Positions 18,094-26,530 are shown, counted from the stretch's first letter. The stretch is 64,000 bases of DNA from Turicibacter faecis (GCF_037076425.1 NZ_AP028127.1:1518001-1582000); one strand, 5' to 3'. The notes: a model not told the origin generated them from the sequence alone. Numbers and translations: made by a program.

Positions 18094-20157
18094 TTAGAAT
18101 GTTATAAACAACTCTTGTTTATTCTCAAAAACGACAAGATCTCCTATTTTTTGTTGTGAGAATGATTGTTTTATTGCCCCATAACGCCGATGTTGTCTCT
18201 TTTTTTCATTTCTTTTTTCAAAATTAAAAATGGATTGCCCACACAACAACGTTTGCATCCTAAAAAAATAAATTTCATTGGACAAACCTAATCGCCGTTG
18301 TCTTACCCGTTGAATTTCCTTATTCAAAAAATGCAGGATAGGTTCTGAGGTCAAAAGCATTGTCTGACAAATGTCCTCATAACAACGTTGTGCCACCTGA
18401 TATCTATTAAAATTTTCAATTCCCCAGCAAATCACATCGCCTTCATATCCCTTCATCTTCAACGTCGCCGCTTCAACTCTAGCCGGTATAAACACTCCCT
18501 CACCATTCACGCGATATTCCCGGCTTCCTCCCCCTTTATAACCAGCTCTTTTTTCTGAGTATTCTGGTTGATGCTGGCGCAGACATTTTAATAAAGTTTC
18601 TTTAGTCGATAAAACCTCTAATTCATAAAGTCCTTTCGCTATTTTCTCTGATGCATCTGGTGGAATGATTTGAAAATGGGTTAACTTTAAGCAAGATAAA
18701 TCAATCTCATCTAAGGAGGCATCGAATGGGCATGGTTTTAGAAAGATGCCGTTCTGTTTTAATTCCTGTCTCAATTTATGCGATAGCCGACAGGTCAAGG
18801 TCTTCTGAACAAGTTCACCATTCTTAATTAAATCATACGTCCGGTAAACATAAGCCTCCCGCTTTGCATCCCGATGATTTTTTTGTACGACTCCGCACAG
18901 TTTAACCGTAAAATACACGTTCATTTTTGTTTGACTCGCCTTAACCGTAACAACCCGGGCAGGTTTTCCTAAAAAGGAGGCGGTAAAACAGAGATCATTT
19001 CGACTGTCAGAGACGACCAAAGGACGTTCAGCTCGATAATAAAGTTGGGTAAACGGATCGTCTAATAGCCGCTTTAACACATCAAATACAGAAAACCTTG
19101 AATTTAACGAATCGCTGATTTGATGGCGACTGGCTCCTTCATCAAGATATACCAAGCTTTGCTTTAGTTCATTCACTGAATATCCTTCGTAAACAACAGA
19201 GAACAAGGAAGTTTCGCGCAATAACTGGCTCGCCTCATGAATAAAACGGTGTTTGAGTAGATAGTAACTATATGCTAAACGAAACTGTTCCTCCATAGAT
19301 TCGGAGATGACTGAAGGATTTATTTTTATAAGCTCCCCCTCTAAACTAAGCGCTCCATCAAACGTAACAATAAGTTGTGAGACCTGCTCAATCCGTTTAG
19401 GATGGCGAACCCGGTTCGTCTGTCCCATTAAAAAATAATCTTGATTTTCAATGACCCACTGGCGATTTTCCTGCGTTTTCAAACAAGAAATCCACCGTTT
19501 TAACCGGCGACGATAGCGAATGGCCTCACAGTAAGGATAAAAATCCCCCGTTTGCCCCGTTTTAGCAAGGCGAACTAAAAAGGGAAGATAACAGTTCCCC
19601 ATTCCTACAACGTAAGTCATCACATGATGAGAAAACAAATCTAACATCCAACCATAACAACGCGACCATTCTATCGAAAGCGGGTACCGTTTCGAATAAA
19701 GATGTCCTGTCGTGACAATAATAACCTGCATCTTTTCGAAACTGCTTCTTTGGGTTGCCCATAAAAAAACTTCTGCTAGAGCCTCAGATAAAACGCATTC
19801 CCCGTCTCCACAACATTCCTCTAACTGTCGATGCAACTGATCAATTATTTGTTGTGGTTCTTCGAGGGTGGCCTGTTCAATTAACCCAATCAGTTCACCT
19901 TCCCCACCAAATAACAGAAGGGAGAGTTTGTGTTTTTTTCCAATTGACTTAACCGTTTCCGTCACTAGGTCCTTAAGGTCCTCTAAGTGCGCGGCCATTA
20001 AGGAAGAACCATCGATTAATAAAATGGTATGTAAAGTCGCACGTTTTTGAATAGGCGACACCATTTCATAAAAATATCCCATTTTTCTTTCATTAGGTGA
20101 TAACTGTACTTCCTTCTTTCCTAAACTATAAACCCTTCGTCCACTCACGCGTTCCAC
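18094..20157 (-). CDS. Unrecognised protein with an N-terminal VWA-like domain
   Basis: 687 residues, not recognised as a whole. Near the N-terminus (about 35-215) the alternation TLHTILLIDGSSLM, KLSLLLFGG, MQVIIVTTGHLYS and VMTYVVGMG resembles a von Willebrand A fold. The metal site is degenerate: DGSSL replaces DxSxS. Residues from about 220 onward show no motif I know; the C-terminus is basic (KRNEKKRQHRR) and then hydrophobic. No signal peptide, so presumably cytoplasmic. I prefer the GTG start at 20157, seven bases after GGAGGG, over a TTG at 20190 lacking a good ribosome site. Precedes the VanW gene on the same strand. Confidence 0.72.
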   Translation of the reverse strand: MERVSGRRVYSLGKKEVQLSPNERKMGYFYEMVSPIQKRATLHTILLIDGSSLMAAHLEDLKDLVTETVKSIGKKHKLSLLLFGGEGELIGLIEQATLEEPQQIIDQLHRQLEECCGDGECVLSEALAEVFLWATQRSSFEKMQVIIVTTGHLYSKRYPLSIEWSRCYGWMLDLFSHHVMTYVVGMGNCYLPFLVRLAKTGQTGDFYPYCEAIRYRRRLKRWISCLKTQENRQWVIENQDYFLMGQTNRVRHPKRIEQVSQLIVTFDGALSLEGELIKINPSVISESMEEQFRLAYSYYLLKHRFIHEASQLLRETSLFSVVYEGYSVNELKQSLVYLDEGASRHQISDSLNSRFSVFDVLKRLLDDPFTQLYYRAERPLVVSDSRNDLCFTASFLGKPARVVTVKASQTKMNVYFTVKLCGVVQKNHRDAKREAYVYRTYDLIKNGELVQKTLTCRLSHKLRQELKQNGIFLKPCPFDASLDEIDLSCLKLTHFQIIPPDASEKIAKGLYELEVLSTKETLLKCLRQHQPEYSEKRAGYKGGGSREYRVNGEGVFIPARVEAATLKMKGYEGDVICWGIENFNRYQVAQRCYEDICQTMLLTSEPILHFLNKEIQRVRQRRLGLSNEIYFFRMQTLLCGQSIFNFEKRNEKKRQHRRYGAIKQSFSQQKIGDLVVFENKQELFITF

Positions 20158-20345
20158 TGAACATCCCTCCACCCATTGATTGTTATCCAATATATGAAGG
20201 GGTCCTTTATATTATTCAATGAACATCATCAGGAACCCTCCCTCTTTAATCCCTGATATTTCTTCTATGACTTTCCTTTCATTTATGTTAATCTCTAAAC
20301 GATCCCCTCTTTTCATACAAAGATGGAAATATAAAGGAGAATATT

Positions 20346-21269
20346 ATGAACTTTGTCGCTATTGACTTTGAAACCGCCAATGAAAAACGGGCCAGTGCCT
20401 GTTCCCTTGGACTTGTCGTCGTGAAAAACAGCCAAATCGTCGACAAACGCTATTACTTAATCAAACCGAAAGAATTACGCTTCGCCCCTATGAACACTCG
20501 AATTCACGGCCTACGGGCAACCGATGTTAAAAATGAAAAGGAATTTAATGAGCTTTGGCCCGAGATTAAAGATTTATTTGAGCATCAGTTTATTGTGGCA
20601 CATAACGCCTCATTTGATATGGGCGTCTTAAGGGCTACCCTTGATCTCTACCACATTCCCTTTCCTCATTTTGACTATAGTTGTAGCATGCTATTCTGTC
20701 GAAATTACTTTCCCCTTCTTGAAAATGCAAAGCTAAACACGGTCAGTCACCACCTAGGCATTGCCTTTAATCACCATCACGCACTAGCCGATGCCCTAGC
20801 CTGTGCAACCCTTTTATTAACAGTCAACAAAGAGTTAGGGTCTCCTTCCATCAGGGCACTCTTTCAACACGTCGGTATCACCCCAGGATCTGTATTTGAA
20901 AAAGGATACCAAGCACCTAAAAGGGGAAAATCGATGGTAACCTCTCAAGCCTCACCCCATTCAGTTACTTCCTCTCTTTTCAACAGCCAAACTGATTTTT
21001 TCAAACATCAAACCGTTGTCATCACTGGGCCCCTCCAGTCTATGACGAGAGCGGAGGCAATTGCTATCATCGGTCACCTTGGAGGGACGGTGGGGAGTTC
21101 CGTTACCAAAAAGACAAATATTCTTATAACTGGGGGACAAAAAATATATGAATTATCCCCTGAGGAAATGACTACTAAACTAAAAAAGGCAATCACGCTT
21201 GTTTACCACGGACAAGACATTCTTTTTTTAACCGAAAATGAATTCCTCTCCATCTTAAGAGGCGAATAA
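20346..21269 (+). CDS. DEDDh 3'-5' exonuclease with C-terminal BRCT domain
   Basis: 307 residues. The exonuclease domain (1-165) has D7 and E9 in FVAIDFETAN, an aspartate in HNASFDMGVL (about residue 83) and the HHALADALACA motif, completing DEDDh; this is the DNA polymerase III epsilon family. Residues about 215-305 form a BRCT domain (QTVVITGPLQSMTRAEA, IGHLGGTVGSSVTKKTNIL). The fusion suggests a DNA-repair nuclease recruited through BRCT rather than a replicative proofreader. Start MNFVAIDFET follows AAAGGAGAATATT. Stand-alone gene on the plus strand with its own terminator. Confidence 0.92.
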   Translation: MNFVAIDFETANEKRASACSLGLVVVKNSQIVDKRYYLIKPKELRFAPMNTRIHGLRATDVKNEKEFNELWPEIKDLFEHQFIVAHNASFDMGVLRATLDLYHIPFPHFDYSCSMLFCRNYFPLLENAKLNTVSHHLGIAFNHHHALADALACATLLLTVNKELGSPSIRALFQHVGITPGSVFEKGYQAPKRGKSMVTSQASPHSVTSSLFNSQTDFFKHQTVVITGPLQSMTRAEAIAIIGHLGGTVGSSVTKKTNILITGGQKIYELSPEEMTTKLKKAITLVYHGQDILFLTENEFLSILRGE

Positions 21270-21290
21270 TTGGTGATCATCTTATGATAA

Positions 21291-21320
21291 AAAAGGTTCC
21301 TACATTTATAGGAGCCTTTT
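21291..21320 (+). terminator. Terminator of exonuclease-BRCT gene
   Basis: AAAAGGTTCCTA / TAGGAGCCTTTT stem with a six-base loop followed by TTATTTTTT. Confidence 0.82.
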
Positions 21321-21575
21321 TATTTTTTCACACGCATCTTAGGGCCGTCTTCTTTCATCGTTCATGGACTAAAAAACATGATTCCCCCTCTTTTTCTAAA
21401 AAGAGATATTTCCTCCCCCTCCTTTTATTTCCTAACTTTTCGACACGCTATTTTTAGTTATTTCCCAGCACCACTCATTGGCGATAAATATCGACACAAC
21501 ATTTCCCGACATGTTTTTCAATTACCGTGATGCGACATCTATTTCCCGACAAAATCAGTGTTGTTTTTGGGAAAT
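21321..21575. other. Convergent intergenic region with iterated CGACA..ATTTCCC motif
   Basis: No gene seen. The motif CGACA followed within 3-4 bases by ATTTCCCGACA occurs at about 21491 and 21533, with a degenerate third copy (CGACACGC..ATTTCCCAG) around 21440-21470 and an inverted GGGAAAT near 21569. Function unknown. Confidence 0.4.
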
Positions 21576-21605
21576 AAAAAAGAGTGCAAATGCGCACTCT
21601 TTTTC
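21576..21605 (-). terminator. Terminator of vanY-like gene
   Basis: AAAAAAGAGTGC, AAAT-type loop, GCGCACTCTTTTTT; the T-tract follows on the minus strand just past the stop at 21617. Confidence 0.88.
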
Positions 21606-21616
21606 CCTTTTGTTGG

Positions 21617-23395
21617 CTACAATTCGTATTTTTCCTGACTATTCAAATCGTCATCTTCTTGTATAGCTTGACTTTTATCTGGTGTTTCCTCAGAGGGAGT
21701 TTCCTCTTTCGGATGATTCCGTTCATCTACTGAATCATCACCCTCACGGGACGACTCACCCGATACATCTTCGTTATCACCTAACTCGGATTCATCCTCT
21801 TTTGGTTTAGCTGAGGAATCTTGTTGATCGTCTGCTTTGTCCGCCGGTGAATTTTCTGACTCCTGTTGATTTGGAACATTTTCTTTATCTTGGTCTTGTT
21901 TATCGTCCTGTTTATCTTTACGATCAACGGCAGCGTCGTCGTTATTTTCATCCTCTTCGTTTGAATTTGATTGATCAAGTATTCCATAATTTAAGATATA
22001 GTCTTCAAGCGTCCAATCTTTATCATGGATTTCAGTCGCTACTTCAACACCTACATAGCGAAGATGATAAGGTTCATAAAAATAACCCACCTCGGATTCC
22101 CGATTTTCCGGATAACGAAGGATAAATCCATATTCATGCGCGTGTTCTAGTACCCACTTTCCTTCGTCGGTATTCGCAAATTCAAGGGAAAGTTCATTAT
22201 TAATCGTTGGTGTCGTAATATCAATCGCCAATCCGGTTTGATGTTCGCTATGACCAGCACGACTATTAAAGGAATCCGCGTATTCAAGCCCCATTTCATA
22301 AACATCTTGATCGTAAAGGTTTTTTTGGACCTCATATGAAATATATCCGTTTCGTAAGACTAAATCATACCCCGCTTCTTTCGCCTTTGCAAAGAGTAAT
22401 TCGGTTGCATCAGCAGCGTCACGACGTAAGTAATTCGTATTCACTAAGGAGTGTTCAGTTAACGGGACCTCTACCGGAACAAAATCAGTAGGCGTATAAT
22501 TAGCGGCAAGTTGATAGTTTTGATTGACCAAAACAAGTAGGCTATCAACATTTGGCGTTTGAACAATATCCTGATAGAAATTTGATTTAACATTAGGATA
22601 CTTAGCGTATTGTAGGGCATAGGTCACCGAATAATTTTTCTCTAAACTTAAAATTTCATCATAAATAGAAAAACGAGAGGGATCAAAGCTACTTGACTTC
22701 ATTAACTCAAGGGCCTGCTCAGGTTTAATCTCAGTTTCCATGAGCGCCTTCAAATTAACTAATCCGAACTTTTGAAATAACTTCTCTACTTCCTCAGCCG
22801 CATACCCTTTTTCCTTCAATCCAGGTAAGACAACATCTTGGTATTCATCGACCATCGCCACAACTTCGGTTGGCTTAAGTGTCGCATTCTCCTTCTCATA
22901 GGCGACATAGCCAAGTAATGTCATCATATCTTTTTTCGTTTCCTGCGCATAATTTAATAATCGATTGAGGGTCAATACGTCCACTGACTCCACATAAGTT
23001 TTAAACTGCGGATCGGAAAACCAACCTTTAATAACATCCTCTTCATAACCCTGTTGAAGTAATGTTGGAAAAAATACATGGTCTAAAAAGGTTGCTAAAT
23101 AAACAACCTCATTGGTCTCAAGATCTTTATAATGTTTAGAAAGCTCGACATAAGAATCATAGCAGTCGTAATTAAACCCTGAAACTTCTAAATACTTTTC
23201 TAAATCTTTGCTGCTTCGATGATCATCAATTAAATCTTGAACTAACTGAGGATGATTTTCCTTCAACTCCTGAATTAGTGAGTGATCATAACCAAGCCTT
23301 CTTAACACCATTTCATCACTCATCATATACGAGTAAAAAAATACACCGCAACCAAGTAAAGTGGCTACCCCAACTGGGACTAATACTTTTTGCAT
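21617..23395 (-). CDS. M15 family (VanY-type) D-alanyl-D-alanine carboxypeptidase with acidic C-terminal tail
   Basis: 592 residues from the ATG at 23395 (MQKVLVPVGVATLLG), seven bases after AAGGGGTGA; an upstream in-frame extension has no ribosome site. A signal/anchor helix (3-22) is followed by about 300 residues of helical repeats, with recurrent PxxLxxGY.EE.V segments. The M15 catalytic domain (about 345-490) carries the zinc motifs SEHQTGLAIDI and EPYHLRYVG. Residues about 495-592 are a low-complexity D/E/N/Q/S tail. It probably trims D-Ala from peptidoglycan peptides outside the cell. The N-terminal repeat region and tail are not part of the usual VanY core. Confidence 0.88.
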   Translation of the reverse strand: MQKVLVPVGVATLLGCGVFFYSYMMSDEMVLRRLGYDHSLIQELKENHPQLVQDLIDDHRSSKDLEKYLEVSGFNYDCYDSYVELSKHYKDLETNEVVYLATFLDHVFFPTLLQQGYEEDVIKGWFSDPQFKTYVESVDVLTLNRLLNYAQETKKDMMTLLGYVAYEKENATLKPTEVVAMVDEYQDVVLPGLKEKGYAAEEVEKLFQKFGLVNLKALMETEIKPEQALELMKSSSFDPSRFSIYDEILSLEKNYSVTYALQYAKYPNVKSNFYQDIVQTPNVDSLLVLVNQNYQLAANYTPTDFVPVEVPLTEHSLVNTNYLRRDAADATELLFAKAKEAGYDLVLRNGYISYEVQKNLYDQDVYEMGLEYADSFNSRAGHSEHQTGLAIDITTPTINNELSLEFANTDEGKWVLEHAHEYGFILRYPENRESEVGYFYEPYHLRYVGVEVATEIHDKDWTLEDYILNYGILDQSNSNEEDENNDDAAVDRKDKQDDKQDQDKENVPNQQESENSPADKADDQQDSSAKPKEDESELGDNEDVSGESSREGDDSVDERNHPKEETPSEETPDKSQAIQEDDDLNSQEKYEL

Positions 23396-23509
23396 CTGAC
23401 ATTCACCCCTTTTCAAATCTTTCTTAGTATGTACCAACTTTTTAAAAATAAACCTAAATTTAGCAATTACAAGAAGGAATTTAATCAACTATTTTGGGTT
23501 TTTTAACTA

Positions 23510-23537
23510 AACGTTGCCCTTTATCTCACATAAAGTA
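23510..23537 (+). promoter_or_regulatory. Candidate sigma-K promoter of the cotY/cotZ-type gene
   Basis: CATAAAGTA at 23529-23537 fits the sigma-K -10 pattern CATANNNTA. AAC/ACG lies 15-16 bases upstream as the -35. The start codon is at 23561. Confidence 0.55.
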
Positions 23538-23560
23538 ATAGTGTACCTGGAGGTGATTAT

Positions 23561-24052
23561 ATGAGTTGTGAATGCAGTACTTCATCCACAAATACGAACT
23601 CAAATACCAAATATGCAAATTGTGTCGCAGACACTGTGCGCTTCATTAATCGATTACAACAAGCTGTTGTTCCTACTGAAATTGGTTGCAATCGTTGCAA
23701 TAACCCTGTTTTAGGAGAAACTTCACGGGCGAATACCCGTCCATTTATTCTCTATCTTAAAAATGGGGAGGCATTTAAACCGGCCTTCTTAACAGATAGC
23801 CCACAAGCGCCACTTCCTATCTTTCGAGTTGAAGATGTCTGCGGAAATTGCGCCACATTAAGAGCTTTAGCAAGAAAACACCCTGGTTGTATGAGCGAAG
23901 GATTCGAATTTGACGATTGTTGCGAACATCATCATGATGAATTAGTTCCAACGCGCACTTGTCTCATCGTTAATTTGAATGATTTCATTGCCATTCAATG
24001 TCTTGACGATGTCTTCCTTAATTTAGAAGTTTGCGATTGTGCGCGTTTATAA
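23561..24052 (+). CDS. CotY/CotZ family outer spore coat (crust) protein
   Basis: 163-residue cysteine-rich protein (15 cysteines) starting MSCECSTSST with CNRCNNP, FRVEDVCGNCATLRAL, DDCCEHH and EVCDCARL. The CotY/CotZ family forms disulfide-linked arrays on the outer spore surface in Bacillus. The C-terminal segment TCLIVNLNDFIAIQCLDDVFL matches the family's conserved end. Strong ribosome site GGAGGTGATTAT and a sigma-K-type promoter precede it. CotY and CotZ cannot be told apart by eye. Single gene on the plus strand with its own terminator. Confidence 0.88.
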   Translation: MSCECSTSSTNTNSNTKYANCVADTVRFINRLQQAVVPTEIGCNRCNNPVLGETSRANTRPFILYLKNGEAFKPAFLTDSPQAPLPIFRVEDVCGNCATLRALARKHPGCMSEGFEFDDCCEHHHDELVPTRTCLIVNLNDFIAIQCLDDVFLNLEVCDCARL

Positions 24053-24070
24053 AAAATAGATGGTTAGAGA

Positions 24071-24102
24071 GGGTCTTAAACGTAAAGGTTAAGACCCTTT
24101 TT
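24071..24102 (+). terminator. Terminator of the cotY/cotZ-type gene
   Basis: GGGTCTTAA, nine-base loop, TTAAGACCC, then five T. Confidence 0.88.
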
Positions 24103-24238
24103 GAATAATCATCCCCTTGTTCAATTCCCCTCTAACATTTAAAGTTAAAAAAAGGGATAAATCCAAGACTGGATTCACCCCCTTTTAAACCTCATCTGTT
24201 ATCTATTTCACTTTATTTTATATAAATTTATTTTTATA

Positions 24239-24421
24239 CTAAAAACCTCGTATCTTTTGCTCGCGTTCCCTTAAATGAATTTGGAACTCTTCAATATCTT
24301 CTTGTGTCGCTTTATTTTTAATCAATGATCGTGACACCGGCCGTTGTTTTAGATAATTTGAATACTCCTTATTTTTAGCTTCCTAACGTTTATTAGCTTT
24401 AGTTTGTTTAGTTATTTTCAT
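24239..24421 (-). pseudogene. Small gene interrupted by an in-frame amber codon
   Basis: From an ATG at 24421 with AAAGGA eight bases upstream, the frame reads MKITKQTKANKR, then TAG (24385-24383), then continues in frame for 47 codons (EAKNKEYSNYLKQRPVSR ... REREQKIRGF) to a stop at 24239. The continuous reading frame on both sides of a single TAG suggests a recent nonsense mutation or a sequencing error. The predicted product is a 60-residue, highly charged peptide that I do not recognise. Confidence 0.55.
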
Positions 24422-24532
24422 TTGAATTATCCTTTCTAAAATAATAAAGTATAAAAAAGAGTAATAAAATTCCACTAAAATACGTTTTCTTAAACATTAA
24501 TAAAATTGCCATTAATATAATTAAACAAATTC

Positions 24533-24562
24533 TTAACATATTATTCTGCTAGATGTTATAAT
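24533..24562 (+). promoter_or_regulatory. Extended -10 promoter reading antisense to the small membrane peptide gene
   Basis: TTAACA (24533-24538), 18-base spacer, TATAAT (24557-24562), with TG one base ahead of the -10. Predicted start near 24569, reading rightward across the minus-strand gene at 24597-24725. Confidence 0.6.
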
Positions 24563-24596
24563 AGGAAGAGGGTGGACCTAATCACCCTCTTAAACC

Positions 24597-24725
24597 TTAG
24601 CGTTTTTTATTTCGCTTGGGTTTGTTAACAGTTGCTTTATATGCGATGGAAGCAACTATTATTGGACTTATGGGTGTGGCGAAGTTATAAAAATTTTCGC
24701 TACACTCTTTTATTTTATCTAGCAT
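24597..24725 (-). CDS. 42-residue membrane peptide, possible type I toxin
   Basis: Starts MLDKIKECSENF at ATG 24725 immediately after an excellent ribosome site AGGAGGTGAGGAA; the longer upstream frame lacks one. A single hydrophobic segment (about 15-32, containing PISPIIVASIA) is followed by a strongly basic tail KPKRNKKR. This shape is typical of type I toxins such as the Fst or TxpA groups, but I recognise no specific family. A promoter TTGTTT-17-TATAAC lies at 24773-24745 and gives a leader of only about 13 bases. An opposing promoter lies just past the stop. Confidence 0.6.
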   Translation of the reverse strand: MLDKIKECSENFYNFATPISPIIVASIAYKATVNKPKRNKKR

Positions 24726-24744
24726 TTCCTCACCTCCTAAATAC

Positions 24745-24773
24745 GTTATAATGCGTGCAGTAAGAAAAAACAA
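24745..24773 (-). promoter_or_regulatory. Sigma-A-type promoter of the small membrane peptide
   Basis: Minus strand TTGTTT, 17-base spacer, TATAAC, followed about 12 bases on by AGGAGGTG and the start codon. Confidence 0.6.
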
Positions 24774-24795
24774 GTATTTTTTATAAAACATATAA

Positions 24796-24833
24796 AAAAA
24801 GTAGCAAGTGATAAAAATCACTTGCTACTTTTT
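24796..24833. terminator. Strong bidirectional terminator hairpin
   Basis: AAAAAGTAGCAAGTGAT, AAAA loop, ATCACTTGCTACTTTTT: 17 perfect base pairs with T-tracts on both exits. It would end a rightward antisense RNA and also shield the locus from the IS30 remnant side. Confidence 0.85.
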
Positions 24834-24850
24834 ATTTAAAACTTGATTAG

Positions 24851-25517
24851 CTTATCCATTAAATTTTCAGATCTAAATAAAGAGTTGAAATCAGAACAAC
24901 TGATGGAAACCATTCAAAAATATCTAGAGCTAACTTGGTCACCCGAACAAATTCCTAATAAGGTTTTAAAGATTGTTATTTCATTTAAAACTATTTATCG
25001 TTGGATTTAGGATGGAACGATTTTATTAGGAGATTTAAGTTGTTTAGGGCAAAAAGGAAAGCGTCGAAAACCACGAGAAACACGTGGACGACTTAACATT
25101 AGAACCTCGATTCATCAGCGTCCCAAAGAGGTAAACAAACGTCATACATTGGGACACTGGGAACTTGATATGGTTGTTTCAAGTCATGGTAAAAGTAAAG
25201 ATTGTTTAGCCACCTTTGCTGAACGTCAAACACGCTTTTATGTGACTATAAAAATAGAAAATCGCTCGGATTCAGAAATGTATCGAGCGATTAGTGAGTT
25301 ATATGAACTCTTTCCTAAAGACACCTTTAAAACCTATACGGTTTGATCGAGGAAAAGAGTTTGCTTATTATTCCAAAGTAGAAGTTGACTTAAAGGTTCC
25401 TGTTTACTTCGTAGATGCCTATTCATCTTAACAAGAGTCAGTGATGAAGAAATTAATGAGGCACTCTGCCTCATTAATCATCGACCACGAAAATGTTTAG
25501 GTTGGAAAACTTCATGA
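24851..25517 (+). pseudogene. Decayed IS30 family transposase
   Basis: Pieces of an IS30 transposase can be read in order: LTWSPEQIPNKV, TIYRWI, a TAG stop, LGDLSCLGQKGKRRKPRETRG, IHQRPKEVNKRHTLGHWELDMV, TFAERQTRFYVTIKIENRS, FPKDTFKTYTV, a one-base frameshift, DRGKEFAYYSKVEVDLKVPVYF, VDAYSS, a TAA stop, an internal deletion, then RVSDEEINEALCLINHRPRKCLGWKTS. The first DDE aspartate (WELDMV) and the SDEE region remain, but the stops, frameshift and deletion make it dead. No intact inverted ends found. 25518-25763 downstream has no gene. Confidence 0.88.
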
Positions 25518-25763
25518 GTCACCTACCCACGCAGTGACATCCACATTTAGTAGGGAATCGAGCTATTTCATGAGAAACTATCGCATTTGTATTAACAATT
25601 CGTCATGTTGAAAAAAACATACTCTATGTCAGAGTTAACTTCTACTTTTTCAACAGATGTCGTAAAAAAAACATCTTCATAACATTCAATTATCTCCCTG
25701 TCAATAATGCTACTATGATATTAGTTAACGGCATCTTCAAGAAATTTCATATTAATTTTCCCC

Positions 25764-26498
25764 TTAAAGATGTAGAATACGAATACCTTCAATCTCTGCC
25801 ACAGAAATGACCTCGATTTCATCTTTGAGATTATCAATCGTAATATGTCGATCATCTTTTAGCTCAATCATCCCTGATTTTAAACTCCCATCTTTTTTTA
25901 CAATCTGAACGATAGGTGCCTTCATCAATAACGGACGATTAGTTAATTCTTGAATAAATGTTAAAAGTTCTTGTTGCTTCTCATCTAACTCAACAACGGC
26001 ATCTTGTGGATCTTGCACGTCATTAGCCCCTTCATCCTCTAAAGTGACCTCTGATGGACTCTCCTCTACCACCTGATCAACAATCTCTACCACTCGCTCC
26101 TCCATCTCTTCCGTTGAATCTACAGCCACGCCTTCAACCTCAATCTGAGGTTCACTCGCCTCTACTTTTGGCACAGGGCATGAAGTTGATTCACTTTCCT
26201 CTGACACTTTTGCAGGTTCTTGATGATAATTAACAACAATATTGACCGTTTCATAGGGACAATCATCCGACTCGACCACAGATTCCTCATATGTATTTTC
26301 CTGCATATCATCTTCCTTTGGAACAAGCGCCTGAAAATGACTCTCCTCTAAGCGATCAAAACTATGTACATAATTTTCGGCCACGATATCTTTTGGTTTT
26401 TGAGTGGGCGTTTTAAAAAAGCTTTGCTCTGTAACCCTACATCCTTTATACGTCGTATCAACAAATAATAAGGGTCCCCTTTCATTTGATTTTGCCAT
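25764..26498 (-). CDS. Acidic protein, probable spore coat protein resembling CotO
   Basis: 244 residues from ATG 26498 (MAKSNERGPLLFVDTTYKG), ten bases after GGGAGG. The middle (about 50-180) is low-complexity and rich in E, V, S and P. The C-terminal domain (about 185-244) has PLLMKAPIVQIVKKDGSLKSG, ITIDN and IEVISVAEIEGIRIL, a small beta-barrel-like pattern resembling the CotO C-terminus in my memory of that family; identity is tentative. The strongest support for a mother-cell coat role is a near-consensus sigma-K promoter at 26558-26531. Flanked by an IS30 remnant downstream. Confidence 0.55.
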   Translation of the reverse strand: MAKSNERGPLLFVDTTYKGCRVTEQSFFKTPTQKPKDIVAENYVHSFDRLEESHFQALVPKEDDMQENTYEESVVESDDCPYETVNIVVNYHQEPAKVSEESESTSCPVPKVEASEPQIEVEGVAVDSTEEMEERVVEIVDQVVEESPSEVTLEDEGANDVQDPQDAVVELDEKQQELLTFIQELTNRPLLMKAPIVQIVKKDGSLKSGMIELKDDRHITIDNLKDEIEVISVAEIEGIRILHL

Positions 26499-26530
26499 AT
26501 TAAACAAACCTCCCTTACGTTAACCTACTA

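Larger units (their letters stand above)
24569..24836 (+). ncRNA. Candidate antisense RNA opposite the 42-residue membrane peptide
   Basis: Predicted from an extended -10 promoter at its 5' end and a 17-bp terminator hairpin at its 3' end. It begins with a GAGGGTG / CACCCTC stem-loop (24569-24592) and is complementary to the whole coding region and ribosome site of the minus-strand gene at 24597-24725. The arrangement resembles antitoxin RNAs of type I toxin-antitoxin loci; existence of the RNA is inference. Confidence 0.38.

Noticed and set aside
25149-25346. 65-codon frame as an independent gene
   Set aside because: It is an internal fragment of the decayed IS30 transposase with a TTG as its first codon.
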